From positions 1 to 36,549 of the forward strand of contig JAIXTO010000037.1 in assembly GCA_027483885.1 (NCBI GenBank): a stretch of 36,549 nucleotides of DNA, given 5' to 3'. The translations under genes and the position numbers were made by a program. Numbering within the stretch: the first letter of the stretch is position 1; each line of letters begins with the position of its first letter. Positions 1 to 7,886 of the stretch are shown here, piece by piece. Source of the DNA: Rhizobiaceae bacterium (lineage in GTDB: Bacteria; Pseudomonadota; Alphaproteobacteria; Rhizobiales; Rhizobiaceae). Below the pieces are notes generated by a model, which made no database searches, was not told the DNA's origin, and worked only from the letters and a program-made list of their open reading frames with translations.

Positions 1-149
1 ACGCTGGTTCTCACCACAAGATAGTCCATAGCGGTCAGCCGGTTCAGATCTACCGCTCGAGGGAAATGGGCGTGCAGCACAAAAACTGCCCTCACGCCAG
101 TTTCGAGCGGGCCATTAAAAGTGGACGCGGAGGTCACGAACGTCGCCAT
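1..149 (-). CDS. ABC-three-component system middle component (MC2-like), partial
   Basis: Only the first 49 codons are present; the gene runs off the left edge. The ATG at 149-147 lies inside the end of the upstream nuclease gene (16-base overlap), so the two are probably translationally coupled. The visible N-terminus contains NGPLETGVRAVFVL followed by LNRLTAMDYLVV, a pattern I recognise from ABC-3C middle components of the MC2 type. In such systems a small middle component links an ABC/SMC-like ATPase to an effector protein. The family name is recalled knowledge, not a search result. The ATPase gene would be expected just outside the window on the same strand. Moderate confidence because so little of the protein is visible. 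Confidence 0.6.
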   Translation of the reverse strand, partial: MATFVTSASTFNGPLETGVRAVFVLHAHFPRAVDLNRLTAMDYLVVRTS

Positions 150-1231
150 GTCAACTTCCCGTCATTCGCGAGCTGGTGGCAAATTCCGCGGCGATCGGTT
201 AGCATTGTGCTGCGGTTCAGCGGATGAGCATCGAGAGCCAAGGATTGCGCTTTGTCGGTGACAGCGATCACCCTCCGATATCCGTCGGAGTGTTCGCCAT
301 CGTATGTATCAAAGACTCCCTCTAATATCTCAGTCTGCAACCCCTCGAATGTCCCCGGTTCAACTTTTTCCCGCACAAATACCCGCAGTGACTCCGCGTG
401 GTAAAATGCCTCGCGGGCGCGCTGGAAGTGGGACTTCAAATTAGCCCACTTGTCGAGATGAGAGACCGCGGCGACAGTCTCGCCCTTGTGCTCTGCATAG
501 GCATCAAGCAGCTTGCTTGTGTAAGTCGCCTCTGCCTCCTCGATCTCGACTGGAACAGCGTCGGGTCGCGGGCGCGACGGCAATCCACCGCCGAAACGGC
601 CACGATGGTACGGAGTCTTGGAGTGGGCCTCGATTATCGTTCGAGGCTGTTCAGCCGAGAATATCCGGAAGTCGAAATCTCTAACGTAGGCGAGAAATTT
701 ACCGTCCAGAGTGACTGGGCCAGTTGAAGTGATTTTTCCGGAGATGACTTTGTCCCATTCCGCAAGCACCTTCGCCTTCAGTTTGTCCGCGTTGGCGAGC
801 AACAAAGATAACGATGTCGAAGCCCCTTTCGGCGCGATGAACCGGCATGCTCTCGGGGCTTTGTATTCTCCTGAGAAGGAATACCAGAGCATTTTCCCAA
901 TCTCAGGCGCGACTACACCGAAACTCAGGGGTGAGTTATAGTGCTTGCACTGGTGATTGTCCCAGATTCCGAGTAGCTGGTCGGCGTCGCAGAAGCCTGC
1001 TATATCGATACCTTTATCGCCAGCACCGGTCGGACGCATAACGCTGACATACGCAGATTTGAGCGAGTGGACCCATTCGTCTATGAACGTTTCCCAATCG
1101 CTGGCTTCATAAATCTGGATGATTTTGAGAGGATCAATCTTCGGACCGTTCTCAAACTCGTTTGCCAGAAGAATTTTTGCTGACGGCAGGTCTTTCACCG
1201 CATTCTGTAACGACATCAGAGTTGCCTGCAT
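134..1231 (-). CDS. ABC-3C effector: Mrr-like nuclease domain plus C-terminal adaptor
   Basis: A 365-residue protein. Residues about 45-100 look like an Mrr/PD-(D/E)XK restriction-endonuclease fold: acidic residues near E48/E52, GDKGIDI with D76, and QCKH with Q94 and K96. Known Mrr-like nucleases use this D...QxK arrangement to cut DNA. The remaining ~250 residues are mostly helical and match no catalytic family I know; in ABC-3C systems this part is the domain that contacts the middle component. The ATG at 1231 has AAGG six bases upstream. The gene overlaps the downstream middle-component gene by 16 bases, supporting a shared operon. I infer an anti-phage or anti-plasmid effector; a stand-alone Mrr-like restriction protein is the alternative. 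Confidence 0.6.
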   Translation of the reverse strand: MQATLMSLQNAVKDLPSAKILLANEFENGPKIDPLKIIQIYEASDWETFIDEWVHSLKSAYVSVMRPTGAGDKGIDIAGFCDADQLLGIWDNHQCKHYNSPLSFGVVAPEIGKMLWYSFSGEYKAPRACRFIAPKGASTSLSLLLANADKLKAKVLAEWDKVISGKITSTGPVTLDGKFLAYVRDFDFRIFSAEQPRTIIEAHSKTPYHRGRFGGGLPSRPRPDAVPVEIEEAEATYTSKLLDAYAEHKGETVAAVSHLDKWANLKSHFQRAREAFYHAESLRVFVREKVEPGTFEGLQTEILEGVFDTYDGEHSDGYRRVIAVTDKAQSLALDAHPLNRSTMLTDRRGICHQLANDGKLTWRRS

Positions 1232-1541
1232 TTCAGCCTTGTGCTCGAAGCAAAATGTTAGGTCGAGTAAGAGCTTAGTTATAACAGCCGCAATGATGCA
1301 TGCAACCCAAAGTACGTCACTCGACGTTCTGTTTGACTATTTTTCAACTAGATCCTGTCTCGCCAAATTATTGGGTCGATTGCTACAAACTAGCGATCCC
1401 GTTTCGGCTCACTTAACTGGGCTCGAGTTCCTGAAAATCGGTGACTAGTTATCGTGTGGTTCGAGCGGAGGACGATTGTTGTGTCTGGCGGTTGTCTCGC
1501 ACTCTCTCGGTGAAAGGACGGTAGGCGTTTGGATCCAGCAC

Positions 1542-1602
1542 GCTGCCTCCCACTAGACAGAGAGGTGTATTATCTGCAAACACATTGGGAGGCGGAGGCA
1601 GC
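1542..1602 (+). ncRNA. Candidate structured RNA or hairpin upstream of the reverse transcriptase
   Basis: This lies in the 408-base gap (1232-1639) between the divergent ABC-3C and reverse transcriptase genes. GCTGCCTCC (1542-1550) is perfectly complementary to GGAGGCAGC (1594-1602), closing a 43-base loop. The inner arm also has a second pairing option (GCCTCCC with GGGAGGC at 1588-1593 region), and GTGT/ACAC can pair inside the loop. Several defence reverse transcriptases use an adjacent non-coding RNA as template, so the position is suggestive. Nothing else recognisable was seen in the gap. It could equally be a leader hairpin or operator; transcription is not shown. Confidence 0.3.
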
Positions 1603-1639
1603 ATTTTAGCCGTCCGCATCAAGCAAGAACAGGGCGCAA

Positions 1640-3268
1640 TTGATCAAGGTCGACAAAGATCATTTTCTGAGGGCCGCGCTTGAGATTGGTCACAGCGGCG
1701 ACAACGATACTTTACCTTACGATCTCGATGCAGGATTCATCAAAGAAAAGGCAGGGGATCTCGCGACGATTTGCCTGGAATTGTTCCAATGCGTCGAGAG
1801 AGGTTCAATCGGGAAACCGGCTGTTTTCATGAACGGTCTGTCGATTCCAGCAGAACGCCTACTCGTCCCGTCTGGGCCACATGGTTTTCGCTTCACTACG
1901 AAGATCCATCCGTTCTGGAACCTATATCTCAATGGATTAGGATTGGCGATCGCTGAGGCGAACGAAGGACAGCGGAGCGATCGAGCGCACTCTTATCGGC
2001 TCGCTTCCCAGGGGCCCGGCCTCTTCGATCGAACGCGGTCATGGCGGGCCTATAAGCTTGCAACTTTAAGCGAGCCGAATCTGGGCGATGACGGCGCGGT
2101 GGTCATCCAGACCGATGTCGCGAGTTTCTACGAACACATCTACCACCATCGGCTGGAAAATGTCGTTAAGGACCTGGCGCCGGGTTCCACGATTGCGATG
2201 CAGATTGATCGGATACTAAGCAAGTTGTCGGCGGGTCGTTCCTTCGGCCTCCCGGTTGGTGGTCAATGCGCGCGTATTCTGGCTGAAGTGATGATGACGC
2301 CGATCGACCGATCATTAAGCGACGCCGGGCTCATCTGGCATCGCTATGTTGATGACTACACCCTAATTTGCCGTTCGCAGCAAGAGGCCTACAAAGCGCT
2401 CTCTGAACTGTCGCATGCGTTGGCTGACTACGGCCTCTCGCTCAACCGTAGCAAAACAACCATCTTAACCGCTAAACACTATAAGGATTTCGTAGGAGCA
2501 CAATTGGGAGAGGGTGAGGACTCCAGCCTTGCTTTGCGGGAACTCGACCTGCATTTCGACCCATACTCGGACAATGCTAGCGCAGAGTACGAGAAGCTTA
2601 AACAGTCGTTCGAAAAGATCGATATCTCGTTTCTTCTGGACCTTGAGCGAGAGAAGTCGCAGCCGGACGCGTTCGTGCTTGCGCAAATCGGTCGAGCGCT
2701 CAAGTTCCAAGAGCCGGGCGTGGCAGTTCAATTATGCGCAACGCTTCTCGACCCAAAGAATCTGGATTCGTTTCGCGCGTCGTGGTCGAAAATTATGCGT
2801 GGGGTATATGCGGTGCGATCGAACGACGAGTTCGCATCTATTTTTGCTGCGATCGACTTCTTGCTCGACAAGATTCCGAGTACCGGGGCGCATCTGCTCG
2901 TCCCCGAAGCCAATATGTTGCATTTCCTACGAGCGCTCCGGTTCGCCAGAACCGACGTCCGAGGTGTTTTCGTTCGCCAAACCTACGACTCGACGAAATC
3001 AGCCGCTGTCCGACGGGCCTGCATCGACTGCTGGAGATATTGGGCGGATCGGCCAAACTTTACCCGCTTGCGCAACCAATGGCAGAACTTGGGCGCCGGC
3101 GAGCAACGAATGCTTTGGTTGGCGGCTGGTGCGTTTGGAGACGAAGGGATGAAGACAAAGGACCAACTTCGCGGCTCGATTGCACAGGCATGGCAGATTG
3201 GGATCGAGAATGTCACGGCGGGAAGCTTTGCAGCCTGTTATGAGGACTGGGTCAAATATGGCGTTTAA
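1640..3268 (+). CDS. Reverse transcriptase of the UG/Abi-like defence class
   Basis: A 542-residue RNA-directed DNA polymerase. Motif A is QTDVASFY with D159, motif B is GLPVGGQ starting at G203, motif C is YVDD at 236-239, and motif D-like YGLSLNRSKT follows. Both catalytic Asp of YVDD and the motif A Asp are present, so it should be active. The last ~240 residues lack maturase or HNH domains and look helical, as in UG/Abi reverse transcriptases rather than group II introns. The start is TTG at 1640 with AGGG at 1631-1634 upstream. The stop overlaps the next gene by 11 bases, indicating an operon with the PD-(D/E)XK-like protein. I cannot assign a specific DRT type. Base composition is more AT-rich than the phn region, consistent with transfer. 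Confidence 0.85.
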   Translation: MIKVDKDHFLRAALEIGHSGDNDTLPYDLDAGFIKEKAGDLATICLELFQCVERGSIGKPAVFMNGLSIPAERLLVPSGPHGFRFTTKIHPFWNLYLNGLGLAIAEANEGQRSDRAHSYRLASQGPGLFDRTRSWRAYKLATLSEPNLGDDGAVVIQTDVASFYEHIYHHRLENVVKDLAPGSTIAMQIDRILSKLSAGRSFGLPVGGQCARILAEVMMTPIDRSLSDAGLIWHRYVDDYTLICRSQQEAYKALSELSHALADYGLSLNRSKTTILTAKHYKDFVGAQLGEGEDSSLALRELDLHFDPYSDNASAEYEKLKQSFEKIDISFLLDLEREKSQPDAFVLAQIGRALKFQEPGVAVQLCATLLDPKNLDSFRASWSKIMRGVYAVRSNDEFASIFAAIDFLLDKIPSTGAHLLVPEANMLHFLRALRFARTDVRGVFVRQTYDSTKSAAVRRACIDCWRYWADRPNFTRLRNQWQNLGAGEQRMLWLAAGAFGDEGMKTKDQLRGSIAQAWQIGIENVTAGSFAACYEDWVKYGV

Positions 3269-4010
3269 CCGCCTGCCGACGCGCGACCCAAGGACAGTAG
3301 CGCGGGACATTCCGGGAGTCCTCGACATACTTTTCCCCCGATTGGCCGGCGGCCTCGTCAGAGCTCTAAACGCAAAGATGTTCACATTCGCCGGAATCAG
3401 CGCGATTCCGCCCGAGCTGATCGAAAAAAGCCAGCTTCAGAAGGCGATGCTGTTCGAGCTGTCGATGGCGCGCGCCGAAAGCGAGCTAAGGAGCGGGACT
3501 GTCGCGTCCTGGAATGAATGCCTGCAAATTGCGGCACGGCGCCAGCAGCGCCATTTCGATGCACAAATTCCAAAGACACTCGAGCCGGACGACATCCTCG
3601 TTGCCGAGTATGCCTCTCGCAATCTTGTGACGATGTTGGAGAGCGTACAAGCTCAACGGCCGTCGAGTATTTTGGAGTATGCACCGTTGATTCCTGGCCT
3701 CGGCTGGATAGCATCTGGCAATGGGGATTTCGCGATCGGCTCAACGCTCATTGAGGTTAAGCATACGGATCGCAATTTTGGCGCCGGCGATTTCCGGCAG
3801 ATTCTAATGTATTGGCTATTGCGGTATGCACGAGCCATTGAAAGTGAAAGCGCGGTATGGTCGGATGTTATTTTGCTGAACCCGCGGCGAAATGCAGCAC
3901 TTCTAATAGACTACGATTATTTGCTCCGTTCTGCGTCTGCGTCGTCAAACCGTATCGAATTGGTTGAGCTTTTGAGGTCTGCGGTCGGGCAGGACTTTGA
4001 TCGGCGTTGA
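3258..4010 (+). CDS. PD-(D/E)XK-like putative nuclease partnered with the reverse transcriptase
   Basis: A 250-residue protein read from ATG 3258, inside the last codons of the reverse transcriptase gene (11-base overlap), with GAGG about 12 bases upstream. An in-frame upstream ATG at 3240 is possible. The C-terminal half carries GNGDFAIG with D157 followed by IEVK with E166 and K168: the D-x8-ExK spacing of PD-(D/E)XK nucleases. An 'FRQILMYWLL' helix follows, as in many such folds. The N-terminal ~140 residues are helical with no recognised domain. The tight coupling suggests it works with the reverse transcriptase in one system, perhaps as the nuclease effector. The nuclease call rests on the motif only. 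Confidence 0.6.
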   Translation: MAFNRLPTRDPRTVARDIPGVLDILFPRLAGGLVRALNAKMFTFAGISAIPPELIEKSQLQKAMLFELSMARAESELRSGTVASWNECLQIAARRQQRHFDAQIPKTLEPDDILVAEYASRNLVTMLESVQAQRPSSILEYAPLIPGLGWIASGNGDFAIGSTLIEVKHTDRNFGAGDFRQILMYWLLRYARAIESESAVWSDVILLNPRRNAALLIDYDYLLRSASASSNRIELVELLRSAVGQDFDRR

Positions 4011-4218
4011 AAATTAGGATCTGCGCCCACGACAAACCTCTCGACGTCGCCTGACCATACATTATCGAAAAATCGGCATCCGTTTCACTAAGTCGGTAGT
4101 TAGAATGCCCGCTTGAGTATTGCGTGCGTCCGTAAGCGATCGCTTTGGAAAGCGCGTGCGGAGAGCCAAGCCATTGGCCACAATAAACAATTGGTCCGCT
4201 CGTAAACTAGATCACAAG

Positions 4219-4325
4219 GTGGTCGGTTCGTATTGCTTCAAGAGCAGGATGGCTGGCTACGCGATTCTGATGCGCCATTCGCGGCCCGCACGCAATGACC
4301 GCTTCGCGCCTATTCGGTCGTAGAA
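4219..4325 (+). repeat. Direct repeat, copy 1 (about 105 bp)
   Basis: This stretch matches 28152-28261 in the same orientation with small indels. Identical blocks include ACGCGATTCTGATGCGCCA (4259-4277), CGCGGCCCGCAC, ACCGCTTCGCGCCT and ATTCGGTCGT. It sits in a 505-base gene-free gap (4011-4515) and looks like the decayed end of some element or gene; I do not recognise it. The same gap has a 16-base perfect palindrome, AGCAGACATGTCTGCT, at 4348-4363. No convincing gene was seen in the gap. Confidence 0.7.
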
Positions 4326-4515
4326 TCCATTGTAGCACCTAACCAAAAGCAGACATGTCTGCTGTGGCATATAGCCTGACCTTCTTGACGTTGCGACCGC
4401 AGCGTTTGCGAACAGTATGTCGGTCCGACCACCAGCCCGGCCCTTAACTAGGCTCTTGACTCAGGTGGCAGAAACCCTTGGCCCTTGGGACACTCTGGGG
4501 TGACGTTCGCAAAGA

Positions 4516-5940
4516 TCATGCTTGGTCATCTATTCGATCGGCGCGCTCTCCGTGGTCGCCGCCCTGCACCGACGCCCAGGCAATGACGGCAGCGACTAGA
4601 GCGATGGCCGCGCCGGCGCCAAAGGCTGGGGCGAGACCCGACACGAAATCTCCGGGGGCAGCGGCTAACGCATAGATCGAGGTGATGACGGCGATGCCGA
4701 GTGCGCCGCCGATCTGCTGGTCCATTTGTAGCAATCCGGAGGCGGCGCCTGCATGCTCGCCCGGCACGCCATGCATGATGGTCACCGTTCCCGGCGCAAA
4801 GACCAGTGCGATACCGACCGCATGGATCAAGAGTGGGAAAAGAATTGCCGGGAAGTAGCCGTCGCCTTCGGTGAGCAGGGCAAGCCCGATCAGGCTGATC
4901 GCGACCAGAATGCTTCCGGTGGTAAGCAACACGTGCGATCCGAACCGGGCGATGAGCGGCGGGACAAACTGGCTGATTATGAACACCGTGGCTGTCAGCG
5001 GCATGTAGGCAAGGCCCGCGACCAGCGGCGAATAGCCAAGGACCCGTTGAAAATACTGAACCAGCATGAACAGCACCGCAAAGTGCACGCCGACAACAAG
5101 GGCCATGACCGCAAGCCCTCCTAGCCGCGAACGGTCACCTAAGAGGTTGAGGTCGAGGAGAGGTTCCCTGTGTCGCTGTTCCGTCCGGACGAAGGCAATG
5201 AACAGAAACAGTGCTGCCGCAAACGAGGGGATGGTGCTGAGGGATGCCCAGCCGTTTTCGGCCGCACTGATGAACCCATAGACCAGGGCGACGGAGCCAA
5301 GGGTTGCGGTTACGGCACCGAGGACGTCGAGGCGCGCCTGCTTCGGATGAGTCTCGGCGACAAGCCGCCCGATGGCCGATATAACCAGGATGCCGACCGG
5401 CACGTTGATCAGCAGCGACCAGCGCCACGACAGGAATTCGGTCAGCGCTCCGCCGAGGATCATCCCCGCAGACGCGCCAATGGTCGAGACAGCGATGAAC
5501 AGCGACATGCCACGCGCCTGTTCCGTCTCGTTGCGTGCCGTCAGCATGACCAGGGCAAGAACGCTCGGACCGGCCAGAGCGGCACCCATCCCCTGCAACA
5601 CGCGCGCGACGAGAAGAATGGCAGGGCTCGGCGCAAGGCCACCGAGAAAGGATGCCAGCACAAACACAGCGAGACCGAGGCGGAAGGAGCGAACCTGCCC
5701 GATCATGTCGCCCAGCCTGCCGCCCAAAAGGAGCAGGCCGCCGAATGCCAGGCCGAAGGCGTTCAGTACCCAGGTGAGGCTCGCCGGGTTGAAACCAAGA
5801 TCCTCCTGGATGCGGGGCAGCGCGACCACGACGATCAGCAGATCCATGGAGAGCATGAACTGCGCGGTTAGGATGGTGAACAGGGCAAGCGCGCGCCGCC
5901 CCGTTGTGGGAGCGATGCTCTCACGGATCGAGCTTGCCAT
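4516..5940 (-). CDS. MFS multidrug exporter, DHA2 (EmrB/QacA-like) type
   Basis: A 474-residue polytopic inner-membrane protein. The N-terminal helix contains 'MLSMDLLIVVVALPRIQEDL', typical of 14-helix DHA2 drug:H+ antiporters, followed by a motif-A-like GGRLGDMIG and a motif-C-like 'IGPxxG'-type segment (AVSTIGASAGMILGG). RWSLLINVPVGI is also characteristic of DHA2 exporters. Expected role: proton-driven efflux of a toxic or signalling compound; the substrate cannot be read from sequence. It lies downstream of an SDR gene on the same strand, but a terminator-like hairpin (5992-6011) separates them, so it may have its own promoter or depend on read-through. Start ATG at 5940. Confidence 0.85.
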   Translation of the reverse strand: MASSIRESIAPTTGRRALALFTILTAQFMLSMDLLIVVVALPRIQEDLGFNPASLTWVLNAFGLAFGGLLLLGGRLGDMIGQVRSFRLGLAVFVLASFLGGLAPSPAILLVARVLQGMGAALAGPSVLALVMLTARNETEQARGMSLFIAVSTIGASAGMILGGALTEFLSWRWSLLINVPVGILVISAIGRLVAETHPKQARLDVLGAVTATLGSVALVYGFISAAENGWASLSTIPSFAAALFLFIAFVRTEQRHREPLLDLNLLGDRSRLGGLAVMALVVGVHFAVLFMLVQYFQRVLGYSPLVAGLAYMPLTATVFIISQFVPPLIARFGSHVLLTTGSILVAISLIGLALLTEGDGYFPAILFPLLIHAVGIALVFAPGTVTIMHGVPGEHAGAASGLLQMDQQIGGALGIAVITSIYALAAAPGDFVSGLAPAFGAGAAIALVAAVIAWASVQGGDHGERADRIDDQA

Positions 5941-5991
5941 CTGGCATCTCCGATTGATGATTGAGGGAGTTCCGGGAAGGGGGAAAAACTA

Positions 5992-6011
5992 CGCCCGGTG
6001 TTCACCGGGCG
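5992..6011 (-). terminator. Rho-independent terminator after the SDR gene
   Basis: CGCCCGGTG (5992-6000) and CACCGGGCG (6003-6011) form a perfect 9-bp stem with a two-base spacer. On the minus strand it is followed within a few bases by TTTTT. It lies 30 bases after the stop of the 6041-6790 SDR gene and ahead of the MFS gene. Confidence 0.8.
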
Positions 6012-6040
6012 CAGGTGTCGTACCGGTGCTTGCGCGGGGG

Positions 6041-6790
6041 TTAGTAGCCGACGCCGCGAACGCCGCCGGCGGCACGCAGGGATTCGCCTGTGACCCAGTG
6101 CGCGTCATCCGAAGCGAGGAAAACCGCGACCGGCGCAATATCCTCGGGCTCGCCAAAGCGGCGGAGCGGTGTGCCGGCAATCAGCTTCTCGCCGAACTCG
6201 CCCGCAAAATTGCCGTCCGTTGCCGGCGTATTGGTGTGGCCGGGCAGGATGGAGTTGACCCGGATGCCGCGGGGCCCGAGTTCACGGGCAAGCGCGAATG
6301 TCATCGTATCGACGGCGCCCTTGGTGGCCGCATAGACGCTGGAAGCAAGGTAGGGGTCGGTGCTCAGGATCGAGCTGATGTTGATGATGCTCGCCGTTTC
6401 GCCGAAATGCTTGGAGGCCTCGCGGATCGCCAGGAAGTAGCCGAGAACATTCAGATTGAACTGCTTGTGAAAAGCGTCCTCGGTAACATCGGTTGCCATT
6501 TCGAACACCGCGACCCCGGCATTGTTGACGAGGACATCGACCTTGCCGTAGTCGGCCTTCACCTGGTCGAACATACGGATGACGTCTGCGCCCTTGCTCA
6601 TGTCCGCCTGCATCGCGGTGGCCTTGCCGCCGGCCGCCTTGATCGAAGCGACGACCGTGTCCGCGCCCGACTTGCTGGAATTGTAGTTGACGATGACGGT
6701 CGCACCCTCGGCACCCATGGCCTTGGCAATGCCGGCACCGATGCCGCTCGATGCGCCGGTCACGACCGCGATTTTTCCGTTGAGCTTCAT
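6041..6790 (-). CDS. SDR-family NAD(P)-dependent oxidoreductase
   Basis: A 249-residue classical short-chain dehydrogenase. Cofactor motif TGASSGIG is at 11-18, NNAG at 89-92, the catalytic Ser near 139-140 and YAATK with Y153 and K157. A C-terminal 'LPGHTNTPA' loop and 'FLASDDAHWVTGE' are typical of the family. The substrate is unknown; reduction of a carbonyl (or the reverse) with NADPH or NADH is expected in the cytoplasm. The start at 6790 is chosen because GAGG lies eight bases upstream; an in-frame ATG at 6832 would add 14 unrelated residues. The gene is divergent from the AraC regulator at 6947, which probably controls it. Confidence 0.88.
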   Translation of the reverse strand: MKLNGKIAVVTGASSGIGAGIAKAMGAEGATVIVNYNSSKSGADTVVASIKAAGGKATAMQADMSKGADVIRMFDQVKADYGKVDVLVNNAGVAVFEMATDVTEDAFHKQFNLNVLGYFLAIREASKHFGETASIINISSILSTDPYLASSVYAATKGAVDTMTFALARELGPRGIRVNSILPGHTNTPATDGNFAGEFGEKLIAGTPLRRFGEPEDIAPVAVFLASDDAHWVTGESLRAAGGVRGVGY

Positions 6791-6946
6791 AACTATAACC
6801 TCGTTGGGATGCTTAAGACCGATTGGCCTCAACGCTCATTCAAACGTAAGGTGTCGGCGCTCCGACCGCGTGCCGATTGCTGGCGTTTCCTTGCCTATTC
6901 TTGTCAATGGCTTGCGCCGGGATGCCGCTCGGTGTCATGCTGCAGA

Positions 6947-7861
6947 ATGAACCAGCCAATGGACGAACTGCGCGCCATCGTGATGCGCGCCGAAAACACC
7001 TGGACGGAAACAGGAATTCCCCGGCTCCGGATGGTGCGCGGCGAGGCCTGCTCGGATCAGGTCTACGAGCCGATGATCCACCTCGTGCTGCAGGGCACGA
7101 AGATACTCTCGATCGGCGACCAGATCCTGCAGTTCGAACCAGCGACCTATTTCGTCGTGCCGGTCGATGTGCCGGCCATCGGCCAGATCTGCTACGACAA
7201 GCCGGACACCTGCTACCTGGCGCTCAGCCTGACGCTCGATCCTGCCGTGATCGCCGGCGTGCTCGCCGAGCAGGAAGACGATGGTGCCTCAGCGCTGGCG
7301 CCGCGCTTTTCCGTCTCGACCGCCACGCCGGATCTGATCGATGCCTGTCTTCGCATGATGCGCCTGATCGACCGTCCGAAAGAGGTGGCCATGCTGGCGC
7401 CGATGATCGAGCGGGAAATCCTGTTTCGTGTCCTGCAGGGGCCGCAGGGCGACATGCTGCGACAGATCGCACGGCCGGAAAGCAGATTATCCCGGATGCG
7501 CAGCGCGATCGACTGGATCCGCGCCCATTACACCGAGCCATTTCGTGTCGAACCTCTTGCGGCCATGACCGGGATGAGCGTTTCGGTCTTCTATCGCCAC
7601 TTCAAGGCGATCACGGCGATGACCCCGATCCAGTACCAGAAGAAGCTGCGTCTCCTGAAGGCCCGGCGCCTGCTGATCTTCGAGCCACGTGACGCTGCCG
7701 CGATCGCGTTTTCGGTGGGGTATGAAAGTGCTTCGCAGTTCAGCCGCGAATATGCGCGGATGTATGGCTTGCCGCCCGTGCGCGACGTGGCGCGGTTCAA
7801 GACACCGGCTGCCCGGAGGACAGCCGCGATCCCACTCATGGAAAGTGCGGAACTGGCTTAG
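6947..7861 (+). CDS. AraC-family transcriptional regulator (AraC_N type)
   Basis: A 304-residue regulator. Residues about 25-190 form the AraC_N-type sensor domain (VYEPMIHLVLQGTK, then PATYFVVPVDVP). The last ~100 residues form the two helix-turn-helix units, with MSVSVFYRHFKAIT and 'VGYESASQFSREYARMYG' as recognition segments. It should bind DNA and respond to a small effector. It is divergent from the SDR gene 6041-6790 across a 156-base gap, so it likely regulates that gene and possibly the MFS exporter. The ATG at 6947 was chosen; ATG 6959 is an alternative, and neither has a strong ribosome site. It ends 25 bases from the end of a convergent paralogue, with about half of residues similar by eye. 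Confidence 0.85.
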   Translation: MNQPMDELRAIVMRAENTWTETGIPRLRMVRGEACSDQVYEPMIHLVLQGTKILSIGDQILQFEPATYFVVPVDVPAIGQICYDKPDTCYLALSLTLDPAVIAGVLAEQEDDGASALAPRFSVSTATPDLIDACLRMMRLIDRPKEVAMLAPMIEREILFRVLQGPQGDMLRQIARPESRLSRMRSAIDWIRAHYTEPFRVEPLAAMTGMSVSVFYRHFKAITAMTPIQYQKKLRLLKARRLLIFEPRDAAAIAFSVGYESASQFSREYARMYGLPPVRDVARFKTPAARRTAAIPLMESAELA

Positions 7862-7886
7862 CTGAGATCGCAATCCTCACGATGGC

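Noticed and set aside
5372-6946. A long open frame on the plus strand joined to the AraC gene
   Set aside because: It runs antisense to the MFS and SDR genes, whose families are clear; only the part from 6947 has AraC features.
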